Of a DNA stretch of 64,000 bases, positions 23,185-33,579 are shown piece by piece; position 1 is the stretch's first letter; each line of letters starts with the position of its first letter. Both the position numbers and the translations under genes were made by a program. The notes under the pieces were generated by a model that searched no databases, was not told where the DNA came from, and saw only the letters and a list, made by a program, of their open reading frames with translations. This DNA comes from Paralithodes platypus. Taxonomy: Eukaryota; Arthropoda; Malacostraca; Decapoda; Lithodidae. The stretch spans positions 16,254,259 through 16,318,258 of the forward strand of contig CM064519.1 of assembly GCA_032716605.1 (NCBI GenBank), in the 5' to 3' direction.

Positions 23185-23440
23185 CTCTGTGCAGCTCTCC
23201 AACCCAAGAGTGCAAAGTTATTCTCAATCTTTCTTCTATTCAACAGATGAGCTCTGGAAATCTCTCCCAGAATGAGTCTTTCCCTCTTCCTATGACTTAA
23301 ATTGCTTCAAACTCCGCGTGTCCAGGCATTTTGGCTCGAACGTCCCTTGATTTTGGCCCTGTCACTCTTTCAACTCTGGCGGAGGCACTCGCTACAGGCA
23401 GTTCTGCCTTTAGTCTCCCTCACTTACATAGAATATTATA
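23185..23440 (+). mobile_element. Retrotransposon family 1, 3' fragment
   Basis: From CTACTCTGTGCAGCTCTCC through LWKSLPE-equivalent codons and GCTTCAAACTCCGCGTGTCC, to the 3' terminal GTCTCCCTCACTTACATAGAA. 5'-truncated and diverged. Confidence 0.82.
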
Positions 23441-23482
23441 TATATAATTTCCACAGTTCATTCCTAAACTGTATACAATCGC

Positions 23483-23697
23483 TTAACCCCTTCTCTACCG
23501 GTGATGTCCTTTTAACTATATTCTGGCTACTATTAGACGGTTATATTCAGTTTAAAAGGGGCCTCCAGCAATTAATAAGCTTCAAACTATCTCACTTAAC
23601 CCTTTTTACTACCACAGATCCTTCGTAAACTGCACAAAATCGTTTAAATATAGTTATGATAATATTAAAAAGACGTCGGCGGTACATAAGGGGTTAA
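23483..23697. mobile_element. MITE family B copy B8
   Basis: TTAACCCCTTCTCTACCGG at the left, CGTCGGCGGTACATAAGG with GGTTAA at the right, 215 bp, with inverted TTAGACGGTTATATTCAGTT and AACTGCACAAAATCGTTTAA arms. Confidence 0.85.
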
Positions 23698-23726
23698 TGA
23701 TAGCCAGAATAAATGGTACAGTACTT

Positions 23727-24166
23727 ATTACCGAAACTACCACTAAGTATTTCTCAATATTTGAAGGCTAGTTTTGCAAAGATCATATTAAAATGTGTTT
23801 CAATCTCCGGAGATACATTGTATAATTATGCGCTATATAAAGTACTGTAAAAACAAACAAAAATCTCCCTATAACAATTCCTATTGACGGCAGTGAAACT
23901 CTTATTAAGCCCCTTACTGTTAAAATAGATGCTGATTTCAGTAAGTCATGGGGGGTGAGGCCTCAACCCATCCTGTATCCAAAGGCAAACACAATTGTAT
24001 ATTTACTCTGAAAATGACTTACATCCGAGTGTTTTAAGATCGTTTGATAATGAGAGAAATAACATCTTCCGGGGATTGTAACACATTTCAACTACTGTAT
24101 AATGATGCAAACTACCTAAAACCAAACAGAAAAACCATGGGAAAATTAGTGGTAGTTTCGGTAATA
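23727..24166. mobile_element. Terminal-inverted-repeat MITE D
   Basis: Ends TTACCGAAACTACCACTAA and its exact reverse complement TTAGTGGTAGTTTCGGTAA. Weaker subterminal inverted similarity covers about 100 bp, for example GAAATGTGTTACAATC against its mirror. About 440 bp, no ORF. It is flanked by TA on both sides, which would suit a Tc1/mariner-type element (inference). It lies directly after B8. Confidence 0.75.
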
Positions 24167-24232
24167 TTTTCCGAATAAACTGCCAAAACGCTTCATATCC
24201 TCAAGGGGTTAAACAGTCAGGTACACGCGACG

Positions 24233-24552
24233 TTAAGGGGAGGCAGAGGGTTTTTCTCGACCCCCTTCTCCCTCATGCTTAGCCCCATTAGTTTTGAGAT
24301 TTTAAGGCATTTAAGGATTTTTTAACCATGAGTTTGGCTATTTTACCACTTTCGTCCCATTTCCCTGTCAATTTTAAGAACTTTCGTGCCATTTAAGTGT
24401 CGTTTTTTCTTGGCGAGTGATAGCGAGCCTGTATTTTTAAGAAGAGTCGGCCTTCGGCCGGGACATTTTTCTATCGAAAAATGTACAAATTTATCGGTCT
24501 ACGGAGTGTTTTTTTATGCTTGTTGGAGGGCTAGCGAGGACACTAACAAAAC
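24233..24552 (+). mobile_element. MITE family A copy A6
   Basis: TTAAGGGGAGGCAGAGGG start. GGCGAGTGATAGCGAGCC, CGGCCTTCGGCCGGG and TTTTTCTATCGAAAAATG are present. The right terminus is lost and followed by a short (CTAT)n. Confidence 0.78.
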
Positions 24553-24758
24553 TATCTATCTATCTATCTACTCAGGCCCAATCCCCACTGTTCCTATTTT
24601 TTTCTGTTTTCCTATATATAAATGAATACAAAAACAGACTAAAAACTAACCACTGTCCCCCATTAACTGCATGCGAGGGCTGTGGGCTGTTGATGGATAG
24701 TAATCATTGCAAACATTTTCACCGAACACTTGTGGCTCGGTCGGCACAGATGGCACCT

Positions 24759-24763
24759 CTATC

Positions 24764-24828
<65 letters not shown>

Positions 24829-24830
24829 TC
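24759..24830. repeat. (TA)n microsatellite
   Basis: Pure TA for about 65 bases. It forms the YIYIYI run in the 294-codon plus ORF, which is therefore not a gene. Confidence 0.95.
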
Positions 24831-24914
24831 ATTACGCACTCCCCCATTATCAATAAAGTAGACGTGCCGTTTTGCCCAAAATCAAAACGGCATACCCAAC
24901 TCTACGATGGGTTA

Positions 24915-25612
24915 CCATCATCACTACTAATACCATCAATAACCATCAACACTACTACATCCTTCATCACTACAACCGCCACAATCATCACAACTACTGT
25001 CATCATCACCATTACTATGATTATCATCACTACTACAATTACAATCATCACTACTACTCTCACCATCATCACTACTACTATCACCATTGTCACTACCATC
25101 TTAATCACTACTATCATTATTGATACTACAACTATCAACCATCATTACTACTATCATCACCACCATCTTACAATCGTCGTTACTACTGTTAACATTATCA
25201 CTACTACTATAACCATCATCATTACTACTGTCACAAGTATTACCATCATGTATCCTACTATCACCATCATCACTACTACTTCCATCATCACCATTACTAT
25301 GATCTTCATCATCACCATTACTATGATCTTCATCATCACAACTATTGTCATCATCACTACAACTTTCACCATCATCACTACTACTCACCATCATCACTAA
25401 TACTCACACCATCATCACTACTGTCATCATTATCACTACAACTAGCATCATTACTTGTCACCATCATCACTACTATTATGACCATCATCACTAATACTAG
25501 TACTGTCACCATCATATCTACTACTGTCATCATCATCAATACAACTACAACCATCATCACTACTATCACCATCAATCCCACTATTACTACCATTACTTCT
25601 AATGCCAACTAA
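24915..25612. repeat. Compound trinucleotide array (ATC/ACT)n
   Basis: About 0.7 kb of ATC, ACT and ATT triplets with a pyrimidine bias on one strand, imperfect. Isoleucine/threonine, histidine/tyrosine or valine/methionine polypeptides result in different frames. No sign of coding. Confidence 0.95.
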
Positions 25613-25624
25613 ACTAACTTAACC

Positions 25625-26062
25625 TAGCAAATGCGGAGTGAGATGTTTTCGCCCCCAGAACGAATGCGTTCTTAGTGTGCGATCCCCTTCGGGGCTCACA
25701 CACTAATAACGCCATCATTGCGGGGGGGGGGGGGGGGTCTGGGAGGGGGGGGAGGGTCTGGGAGGAGGGGGAGGGTCTGGGAGGAGGGGGGGGGGAGGGT
25801 CCAGGGGGGGGGGGGGGGTAAAACCATATTTTGGACCTAAAATCATAACTATTGCATAAATTAAAAAAACACTTTTTTGACTGACGTTCGCATTCACGCA
25901 ACAAAATAATTAATGTTCGTGTGAAATTTTGTGAAAATCCGTCCAACGGTCTAGGAGGAGTTTCGAGACAGACGGACGACGACGACGACGACAGACATTT
26001 TGTTTGTGTGGTACCCACTATACGGGGGCGATACCAAACTCTGCCTACGCAGAGTTGATTAT
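25625..26062. repeat. Dispersed repeat with G-rich island and (ACG)n
   Basis: Contains a hairpin block GATCCCCTTCGGGGCTC, then at 25722-25818 several runs of 8-17 Gs separated by TCTGGGA. Then come GAAAATCCGTCCAACGGTC, GTTTCGAGACAGACGG, (ACG)6, and an end hairpin AACTCTGCCTACGCAGAGTT. The end block recurs inverted at about 550-590. No coding. The G runs could form quadruplex structures. Confidence 0.65.
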
Positions 26063-26389
26063 CGCAAATAGACGTTATCAACAGTATTTAAGGGGAGATG
26101 GGCTTTACACGTTATCGTCAGTTGAAAAGAAACATACTATAGTCAGACGAGTTAACCAATGCATAAGAAACTACACTAGTAAGTCAATCATGTGCATTAT
26201 ATTTCCATGCATAATATAACTGAGAGGAACAAAGCTTATGTGGGCAACCGTACCTATATAATATTTTCATATGGTTTAAAGTGTAGAGGACATCATTAAG
26301 AAAAGACCTGTAAGCAAAGCGTTAATATATAATGTCGTCAGTTCGATAATAAATATTCTGATATGGTTATATTTGGAGGGAAAGAAAAC

Positions 26390-26565
26390 GGGGAAGGGAT
26401 TTGATTCCCTCTAACTATGACTTAAATTGCTTCAAACTCCGTGTGTCCAGGCATCTTAGCTCGAACATCCCTTCATTTCGACCTTGTCACTCTTTGAAAT
26501 CTGGGGGAGGCACTCGCTGCAGGCATTTATGCCTTTTGTCTCCCTCATGCACATAGAAAAAAAAA
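26390..26565 (+). mobile_element. Retrotransposon family 1, short 3' fragment
   Basis: TATGACTTAAATTGCTTCAAACTCC, then the 3' UTR and CTTTTGTCTCCCTCATGCAC with A-rich tail. About 175 bp only. Confidence 0.82.
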
Positions 26566-26679
26566 ATATGTTGTAACGTTTCGGTTAATGTATAACCCAT
26601 CTTGGTCTCTCTGAAGAGGTGTTATACATAGCACAACATTTTAGAGTATAACGAACCCAAGCTCTTCCCTCCCACTTGA

Positions 26680-27036
26680 GGGAGAGGTAGTCGCTTTTTC
26701 TGGACCCCTTTCTCCCTCATGTTTAGCATACTTGAGGTTTTAAGACATTCGTTCCATTAGTTTGACGAATTTAAGACCTTTCGCCCCATTTCTTTGTCAA
26801 TATTAAGACCTTGCGTGCCATTTAGGTGTCTATTTTCTTCCTGGCAAGCGATAGCGAGCCTGTAATTTTAGAAGGAATCTGCCTTTGGCCGGGATATTTT
26901 TCTACCGAAAAATTTACCTTGAAAGATGGCCTAGGGAGTGTTTTTCTAAGCTTGATGGAGGTCTAGCGAGGAAAGTTAAAAATAAATGAATTAATAGACC
27001 AACACATAAGCCAATAGCCCCTTACTCTATCCGCTT
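26680..27036 (+). mobile_element. MITE family A copy A7
   Basis: TTGAGGGAGAGGTAG start and AATAGCCCCTTAC end (both TTAA diverged). GGCAAGCGATAGCGAGCC is present. Confidence 0.78.
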
Positions 27037-27174
27037 GTCAGTGTGAATCGTTCTAATATGGTTATTTATATTACACTGTAAATAATGAGATCTTAATTCA
27101 CATATATTCTACACATAATAAGGGATTCAGCTGTTCACGAGCTCAAATTAGCACACATGAACGAGGGAACACTT

Positions 27175-28085
27175 GTATGGTGTATATTTTTGGTGTTTGG
27201 TGTACATTTTTGGTGTTTGGTGGATATTTTTGGTGTTTAGTGTATATTTTTGGTGTTTAGTGTATATTTTTGGTGTTTGGTGGATATTTTTGGTGTTTAG
27301 TGGATATTTTTGGTGTTTAGTGGATATTGTTGGTGTTTGGTAGATATTGTTGGTGTTTGGTGGATATTGTTGGTGTTTGGTGGATATTGTTGGTGTTTGG
27401 TGGATATTTTTGGTGTTTGGTGGATATTTTTGGTGTTTGGTGTATATATTTGGTGTTTATAGTGTATATCTTATGTGTTTAGTGTATATCTTATGTGTTT
27501 AGTGTATATCTTATGTGTTTAGTGTATATCTTATGTGTTTAGTGTATATCTTATGTGTTTAGTGTATATTTTTGGTGTTTAGTGTGTATATTTTTTATGT
27601 TTAGTGTGTATTTTTGGTGTTTAGTGGATATTCTTGGTGTTTAGTGGATATTCTTGGTGTTTAGTGGATATTCTTGGTGTTTAGTGGATATTCTTGGTGT
27701 TTAGTGGATATTCTTGGTGTTTAGTGTATATTTTTGGTGTTTAGTGGATATTTCTAGTGTTTAGTGTGTATTTTTGGTGTTTAGTGTGTATTTTTGGTGT
27801 TTAGTGTGTATTTTTGGTGTTTGGTGTGTAATTTTGGTGTTTGGTGTGTATTTTTGGTGTTTATAGTGTATATCTTTGGTGTTTGGTGTGTATTTTTGGT
27901 GTTTATAGTATATATCTTATGTGTTTAGTGTATATATTTGGCGTTTAGTGTATATTTTTGGTGTTTAGTGTATATTTTTGGTGTTTAGTGGATATTCTTG
28001 GTGTTTAGTGGATATTCTTGGTGTTTAGTGTATATTTTTGGTGTATGGTGTAAAGTTTTGGTATTTAGTGGATATTTTTGGTTAC
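27175..28085. repeat. Minisatellite, unit about 20 bp
   Basis: About 45 units of the type TTTTTGGTGTTTAGTGTATA. Variants change along the array: GGTGGATA units on the left, five CTTATGTG units at 27465-27560, five GGATATTCT units at 27620-27720, mixed on the right. Blocks of identical variants point to local amplification. It is not a CRISPR array: there are no unique spacers and the host is eukaryotic. Confidence 0.95.
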
Positions 28086-28162
28086 AATCAAGCTGTAAAC
28101 GTTCTCCGTCTAGGTTTCAAGTAGTTTGTTATCTTAGAATGATAGTGTTAACGCGGGTGATT

Positions 28163-28376
28163 TTAACCCGTTCGGTACCGATAAATTCCCTTTCATTATA
28201 TGCTGGCTATCATTAGACGATTTTTTCCAGCCTACAAAGGGCCTCCAACAATTAGCAGGCATCGAACTATCTTTCTTAACCCATTTTACTATCACAGACC
28301 CATTCTAAACTGTACAAAATTATCTAAATAAAGCTAGAATAATATAAAAATACGTCGCTGGTACAGAAGGGGTTAA
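28163..28376. mobile_element. MITE family B copy B10
   Basis: TTAACCCGTTCGGTACCG at the left, ACGTCGCTGGTACAGAAGG with GGTTAA at the right; inverted TTAGACGATTTTTTCCAGCC and AACTGTACAAAATTATCT arms. Confidence 0.85.
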
Positions 28377-28467
28377 TGGCAAGCGGCGATTTCCACCCGT
28401 TCAGTAAGACGAATATTTAGTTTTCCATTATCTTAGTTATCAGTACTTATAGAAAACGGAGATAACT

Positions 28468-28745
28468 GCCTTGATGGTGTAATGGTTAGAGTGTTTAAAA
28501 TCTGTATGTGGTAAGTAACACCCCGTTCTCAACATTAATCATACATTACAAACCCCAATGTACTTGAATAAACTAATGAAAGCATATGGTCCTCCCAGGA
28601 TTCGAACTCGGGACCCTACACCCAGAACAAAAACATCTAAACCATTACACAACCAACACAGACCCAGGTTCGAATCCCGGTGGATAACATGCTTACTTTC
28701 ATTAATTTCATTGGAAGGTGTTTGGTGTTGGAGTGAAATTAATAA
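28468..28745 (+). mobile_element. tRNA-derived SINE interrupted by a second, inverted SINE
   Basis: Box A-like CTTGATGGTGTAATGGTTAG at 28472 and the matching box B CAGGTTCGAATCCCGG at 28666 belong to one plus-strand unit. The unit continues into a TTTCATTAATTTCATT tail. Between them lies a minus-strand unit with box B (CCAGGATTCGAACTCGGGA at about 28597) and box A (AACCATTACACAACCA at about 28637). The inner unit was inserted within the outer one. Neither folds as a functional tRNA by eye: the outer one is split, and the inner one lacks a clean acceptor stem. Confidence 0.65.
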
Positions 28746-28779
28746 AAATATAGAATAACGGTTACAGAAATATCGTTAT

Positions 28780-29150
28780 TATTTGTTTTTCTATGTGTAT
28801 GAAGGAGATAAAAGGCAATTTTGCCTGTAACATGTGTCACCCTACAGGTAAAAGTGATAAGGGCCAAATTCAAGGTATACTAGAGTCAATATATCAGGAC
28901 ATGTGTTGCTTAAATTTTGTTTAAGTGATAGGATGAGGGAAAGGCAGATTGAGGGAGAACGTTCCAGAGTTTACTCGTTTTGTGGAAGAAATACTGGGAA
29001 AATCGGTTCACTCTTGGATTAAAGAGTTGGACAGGATAGGGATGGGAATGTGTTGAAAAGCGGGGGCCACCCATTCTTCGGAGGGAGGTGTACACTGAAA
29101 AAGCTGTGAAGAACACCGATTATAATTATTGTAATTTGAGTAGAAGAGTG
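28780..29150 (-). mobile_element. Family-1-related retrotransposon, 3' fragment (diverged subfamily)
   Basis: The reverse complement carries codons for RVNRFSQYFFHKTSKLWNVLP, related to but clearly different from the family-1 LWNSLPE region, and the same TTTCTATGTGTATGAAGGAG terminal block. The 63635-63740 piece belongs with it. Confidence 0.68.
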
Positions 29151-29392
29151 AGAGAGAGGCAACCTAGCGGTATTTAGAGAGATATTATCATGACTGTCAT
29201 GTTCACTGTAGTTTTAACAATATACTGTAGTTTTCCATGACCTTAGTACAGGCCAGTGTTATTAATTTTATTATAGTAATAGTATAGTTATAGGGATAAA
29301 CGATCTAAAATGCACTCCTTTAATTAATAAACGTCGCTTCAAAGCTGCATTAAATTAATCTGGTATTAGCAAGAATTATATAAAATAAAATA

Positions 29393-30035
29393 AAGAGTCA
29401 CCATGTTGCCGAAAGAAAAATAGTGTTACCACGAATGACAGAGAAATGTTTGGCTACCAAAAGAATAATCCAGTGTTACCAAGGATATAACAAAGACGCC
29501 ATGATACTGAAAGAATAATCCAATGTTACCAAGAATAACACAGACACTACATTAATGACAAATAATCCACTTTTAGCAAGAGCAAAACACGGAATTGCAA
29601 CATTACCGAAAGGATAATCCAGTAGTAGCCAAAATACAGCAAAACCCATCCATGCTACTGAAAGCATGATACATTACAAAAAAAAAAAAAAAAAAAAAAT
29701 ACTTTGCTTAAATACTAATCTATAGGTAATGGGACGAATATATATAAAACACCTTACTACACAAAATTAATCCAGTGCTAGCAAGAAATAATCAAAGACG
29801 TCAAATTACTGAAAGAATATTCCAGTGTTAGCAAGAAGAAAACAAACAAGATGTTGCTAAAATAATAATCTGTAGGTAATGGCACGAATAAAACAAACTA
29901 TATCGCCTTATTACTGAAATCATTAATCCAGTGCTAGCAAGAACTTACAAAAAACAAAAAAAAATAAATAAAAAAAAAAAATGAATGAATAATACAGTCT
30001 TACCAAAATTATACAATAAAGACACCGCGTTACTT
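29393..30035. repeat. Degenerate minisatellite, unit about 55-65 bp
   Basis: CTGAAAGAATAATCCAGTG followed by TTACCAAGAA, an ACA-rich spacer and TTACCGAAAG recurs about ten times with heavy divergence and two A-runs (29678-29698, 29950-29980). Confidence 0.7.
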
Positions 30036-30299
30036 GAGAGGGTTAAGTGTAGTTATCGTAGTTACTAAGACACAGCGAAAAGCACTGACCTGTACACCGA
30101 ATCTACTCAACACGAGGAATACCGAGAGACTGACTGGGCTGGGACCGGTACACTAGATATTATATGCACCCTAGCTGGTCCTTGGTCCATACCCTCTCCC
30201 CTCGTTCTCTTTCCACCCACTCTCTCTTTCTTTACCCATCCTACAAACACTCTCATACCTCACCCCTCACCTAACCACAGTTCTCTTTCCCACTCACGC

Positions 30300-30935
30300 C
30301 CACACTTTAAACATTGCTCTAAACACACATTGGTCCTTCTCCCTTGCCCTCCCCCCTCCCTCTCTCTATTCCACCCACTCTTTCTGTCCTTACTCATACT
30401 ACAAACACACTCATACTTCACCCCTCACCCTACCCTTGCTCCCTGTCTCACCTACACACCCTGGACCCTCACCCTCACCCTTCCTATACCACCCACTCTC
30501 TCTGTCCTACCCATACTACAAACGCACTCATGCTTCACCCCTCACCCTACCCTGGCTCCCTCTCTCACCCAACCCTTACCCTCCCACCTCACCCTTCCTA
30601 TACCACCCACTCTCTCTGTCCTACCCATACTACAAACGCACTCATACTTCACCCCTCACCCTACCCTGGCTCCCTCTCTCACCCAACCCTTACCCTCCCA
30701 CCTCACCCTTCCTATACCACCCACTCTCTCTGTCCTACCCATACTACAAACGCACTCATACTTCACCCCTCACCCTACCCTACCTCCTGCTCTCACCTAA
30801 CCCTTACCCTCCCACCTCACTCTCTCTATTCCACCCACTCTCTCTGTCCTACCCATACTACAAACACACTCATACTTCACCCCTCACCCTACCCTAGCTC
30901 CTTCTCTTACCCATACACCCTGGTCCACAATTGAT
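30300..30935. repeat. Minisatellite, unit about 122 bp
   Basis: ACCCACTCTCTCTGTCCTAC ... CACCCCTCACCCTACCCT is repeated about five times. The middle three copies are nearly identical. The strand is strongly C/T-rich. The three long proline/serine/histidine ORFs are different frames of the array, not genes. Confidence 0.9.
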
Positions 30936-30958
30936 GGTGGGTGTGTAATGAGAGGTAA

Positions 30959-31262
30959 TTAAGGGAAGATTTGTATTTCAATTGTATATACTATTATAAT
31001 TATTTGTTTTGTTCTGGTTTCCTCATTACACCTCCACCAAACTTAAAAAAATACCGCTAAGATCCACCTTTGTGATACATTTTTATTTTTTATTTTTCGG
31101 TAGAAAAATACCCCTCTCGTTGTCGCTCGCCATAACAAAATCGACACCTAAATTGTATGAAAGGTTTTAAAATCGCCAGATTAATGGGGTGAAGGTCTTA
31201 AAATCTCAAAACTAAAGTGCCTAAACGTGAGGGAGAAGGGGGTCCAGAAATGTCCCACTTAA
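30959..31262 (-). mobile_element. MITE family A copy A8
   Basis: TTAAGGGAAGATTTG at the left and CCCACTTAA at the right. The GGCGAGCG module is shortened (CTCTCGTTGTCGCTCGCC), and the palindromic CCGGCC block is deleted. A 44-base A run follows at 31306-31349. Confidence 0.8.
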
Positions 31263-31303
31263 AAGAAATGAGATACATCAGCGAACCAGCAAAACATATG
31301 TAG

Positions 31304-31352
<49 letters not shown>

Positions 31353-31453
31353 TACACGAGTTGCGTATCATCGTATCAGAAAAAAACAATAGTCAGTAAG
31401 TGATCACTCAAAGATGAACGGTAGGCAAGATTCTCAGCTGGTCCAGAGCTACT

Positions 31454-31789
31454 TTAAGGGGAAATGGGTCGTTTTTCTGGACCCCCTTCTCCCTCATGTT
31501 TAGTCCCATTAGTTTTCAGATTTTAAGAACTTCAACCCATTACTTTGGCGATTTTATGACCTTTCACCCCATTTTTTGTCCATATTAGGACATTTCGTGC
31601 CATTTAGGTGTCTTATTTTTTTTCAGGCGAGCGATACTGAGCCTGTTATTATAGGAGGAACCCGCCTTTGGCCGGGAAATTTTTCTACCGAAAAATGTAC
31701 AAATTTATCTGCAAGGGGATGTTTTTTGAAACTTAATGGAGGTCTATGGAAGGAAAAAAAATAAAAATAAATAGCCCATCCCCCCTTAA
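31454..31789 (+). mobile_element. MITE family A copy A9
   Basis: TTAAGGGGAAATGGG start and CCCATCCCCCCTTAA end, a clear 15-bp terminal inverted repeat including TTAA. Internal GGCGAGCGATACTGAGCC is slightly diverged. Confidence 0.88.
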
Positions 31790-31982
31790 CAGGTGTACGG
31801 TAGACTATGTACATTCTAGAGTACTACACTAATTCTCTTCATTTGTGACTCTTCGAAAAGCTTCTATATACCCTCGATAGGTACAGTTTGCCGCACATAT
31901 TCTATTCCGTTGGGGTCGTGATTTGGCAGAATTGCACCCACCTCCCCAACCCGACTCCCTCACTCCATTTCCTTCCCTTCCA

Positions 31983-32165
31983 CTATTGGTAAGAGGTGGA
32001 GTGAGGGAGGGGGGTTGGGGAGGTGGAGTGAGGGAGGGGGGTTGGGGAGGTGGAGTGAGGGAGGGGGGTTGGGGAGGTGGAGTGAGGGAGGGGGGTTGGG
32101 AAGGTGGAGTGAGAGGGGGGGGTTGGGGAGGTGGAGTGAGGGAGGGTGGTTGGGGAGGCCTGGTG
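31983..32165. repeat. G-rich minisatellite, unit 26-27 bp
   Basis: AGGTGGAGTGAGGGAGGGG plus GGTTGGGG is repeated about seven times, embedded in an inverted context (CCCACCTCCCCAACCC just before it). Several G runs per unit would permit quadruplex formation. Confidence 0.92.
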
Positions 32166-32323
32166 GGTGCGGCTCTGCCAAGTTAAGATTTGCTGGGATG
32201 GTTGATCAATGGAATGTGTGTGGCCAACTGTACATACGCAATCACAAACATATTTCAGAAGATAGGAGTAATTCTTTCATAGCTTCGGCATTTTGGGGGC
32301 AGCATGATTGTCTGTAACAGAGT

Positions 32324-32682
32324 TTAAGGGTAGATGGTTGTTTTTTCTGGTCACCCTTCTTCCCTGCGTTTAGCCCCATTAGTTTTCGGATTTTAAGACG
32401 TTCGCCCAACTACTTAATCGATTTTAAGACCTTTCGCCCCTTTGTCAATATTACTTTGTGTCATTTATGTGTCTATAATTTTCCTGGCGAGCGATAACGA
32501 ACCTTTAATTTACGAGGAACCTGCCTTCGGCCTGGACAAATTTCTACCGAAAAATATACAAATATATCGAAAAGGGGGATCCTGGGGTTCTTATATTAAG
32601 TTTGATGGAGGTCTAGCGAGGAAACTAAAAATATAAATAAGAAAAGATGCATAAATGAGCAAATACGCCCATCCCGCCTTAA
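32324..32682 (+). mobile_element. MITE family A copy A10
   Basis: TTAAGGGTAGATGG start, CGCCCATCCCGCCTTAA end. GGCGAGCGATAACGAACC and CTGCCTTCGGCCTGG variants are present. Confidence 0.85.
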
Positions 32683-32986
32683 TGATCTTTTCTGCCGCTG
32701 GTGGGAACGGACGGGAGGCTTATTACCGCTCACATCACTCTTATGCGTGTTGTTGGGGTTATTTGTGTTGTTGTTATTGTTATTCTGATTCTGTTTGTTG
32801 CTCTGGATCAGCCGAAAGAGTTTTAAGAGGGAGAGAGAGGCTATAAGCAAGAAAAGGTTTGGAGCGGCTATAGGTGATTGACTGCGTTCGACGGAGGCCA
32901 TTGGTGCTTTGCAACACTTATTATATCTTTCCCATAAGCCCTTATAACCGAAGAATAGCACCCTGCGATGCCGCCAATCAACTGAA
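32683..32986. other. Unique spacer, nothing recognised
   Basis: Contains a GTTGTTGTTATTGTTATT-type short repeat near 32770; no ORF worth calling. Confidence 0.4.
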
Positions 32987-33578
32987 TTAACCCCTTCTGT
33001 ACCGGTGATGTATATTATATTTTACTCTAGCTACAGTATATTTTGAAGATGTTATTGCAGTTTAAGAAGAATTTGTGGTAGTAAAAAGGGTTAAGGGAGA
33101 TAATTCTAAGCCTGTTAATTGATGGAGGCCCTTTCTAAACCGACTAAAGTAGAGTAATAGTAGCCAGAATACAGGTAAGGGGGCTCACCTGCTTTAAAAA
33201 AAAAATTATCTCCTTTTCTCTGACTTGTATCTATTTGGCCCCATTCAGCCAACTGTTTTAAGACTTTTATTCCCATCCAGGTGTCGACTTTTCCCTGGCG
33301 AGCGATAGCGAGCCTGCATTGTATGGAGAAATCCGGCTTCACAAGAGACATTTTTCTATCGAAAAATTTACAAATTTAGCTTGCTGTAGAACAACAAAAT
33401 ATATATTCTGGCTCGCTACCGCTCGCAAGGAAAATATTGACACCTGGATGTGGGTAAAAGTCTTAAAACAGTAGGTTGAATGGGGCCGAATGGATACAAG
33501 CCAAAGAGAGGGAGAGAAAGAGAACAAATAGCGAGGTGGGCTCCCTTAAAAGGACGACACCACTACTGAATGGGTTAA
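32987..33578. mobile_element. MITE family B copy B11, interrupted by C3
   Basis: TTAACCCCTTCTGTACCGG at 32987 and the family-B body run to about 33173 (AATAGTAGCCAGAATACAG). After C3, the remaining family-B end AGGACGACACCACTACTGAA with TGGGTTAA finishes at 33578. The two parts together make one standard unit. Confidence 0.82.
33174..33549. mobile_element. Fold-back MITE family C copy C3
   Basis: GTAAGGGGGCTCACCTGC at the left and GCGAGGTGGGCTCCCTTAA at the right. Palindromic over about 375 bp, with GGCGAGCGATAGCGAGCC at 33296 and CTCGCTACCGCTCGC at 33413. Nested in B11, so it inserted later than that copy. Confidence 0.85.
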
Positions 33579-33579
33579 C

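Noticed and set aside
24516..25400. A 294-codon plus-strand ORF and several minus ORFs
   Set aside because: They consist of (TA)n and (ATC/ACT)n translation (poly-IY, poly-IT, poly-VM); only the first 60 codons are non-repetitive and resemble nothing.
25614..26081. Minus ORF of 155 codons with polyproline
   Set aside because: The polyproline is the complement of G homopolymers in a dispersed repeat; no start context and the same repeat recurs non-coding.
27175..28085. CRISPR-like regular array
   Set aside because: Continuous minisatellite without spacers in a eukaryotic genome.
28597..28680. Functional tRNA genes
   Set aside because: A and B boxes are there but the cloverleaf cannot be completed, and both are attached to SINE-type tails.
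30330..30934. Three overlapping P/S/H-rich ORFs of 153-196 codons
   Set aside because: A 122-bp minisatellite with unit length near a multiple of three leaves the frames open; no domain.
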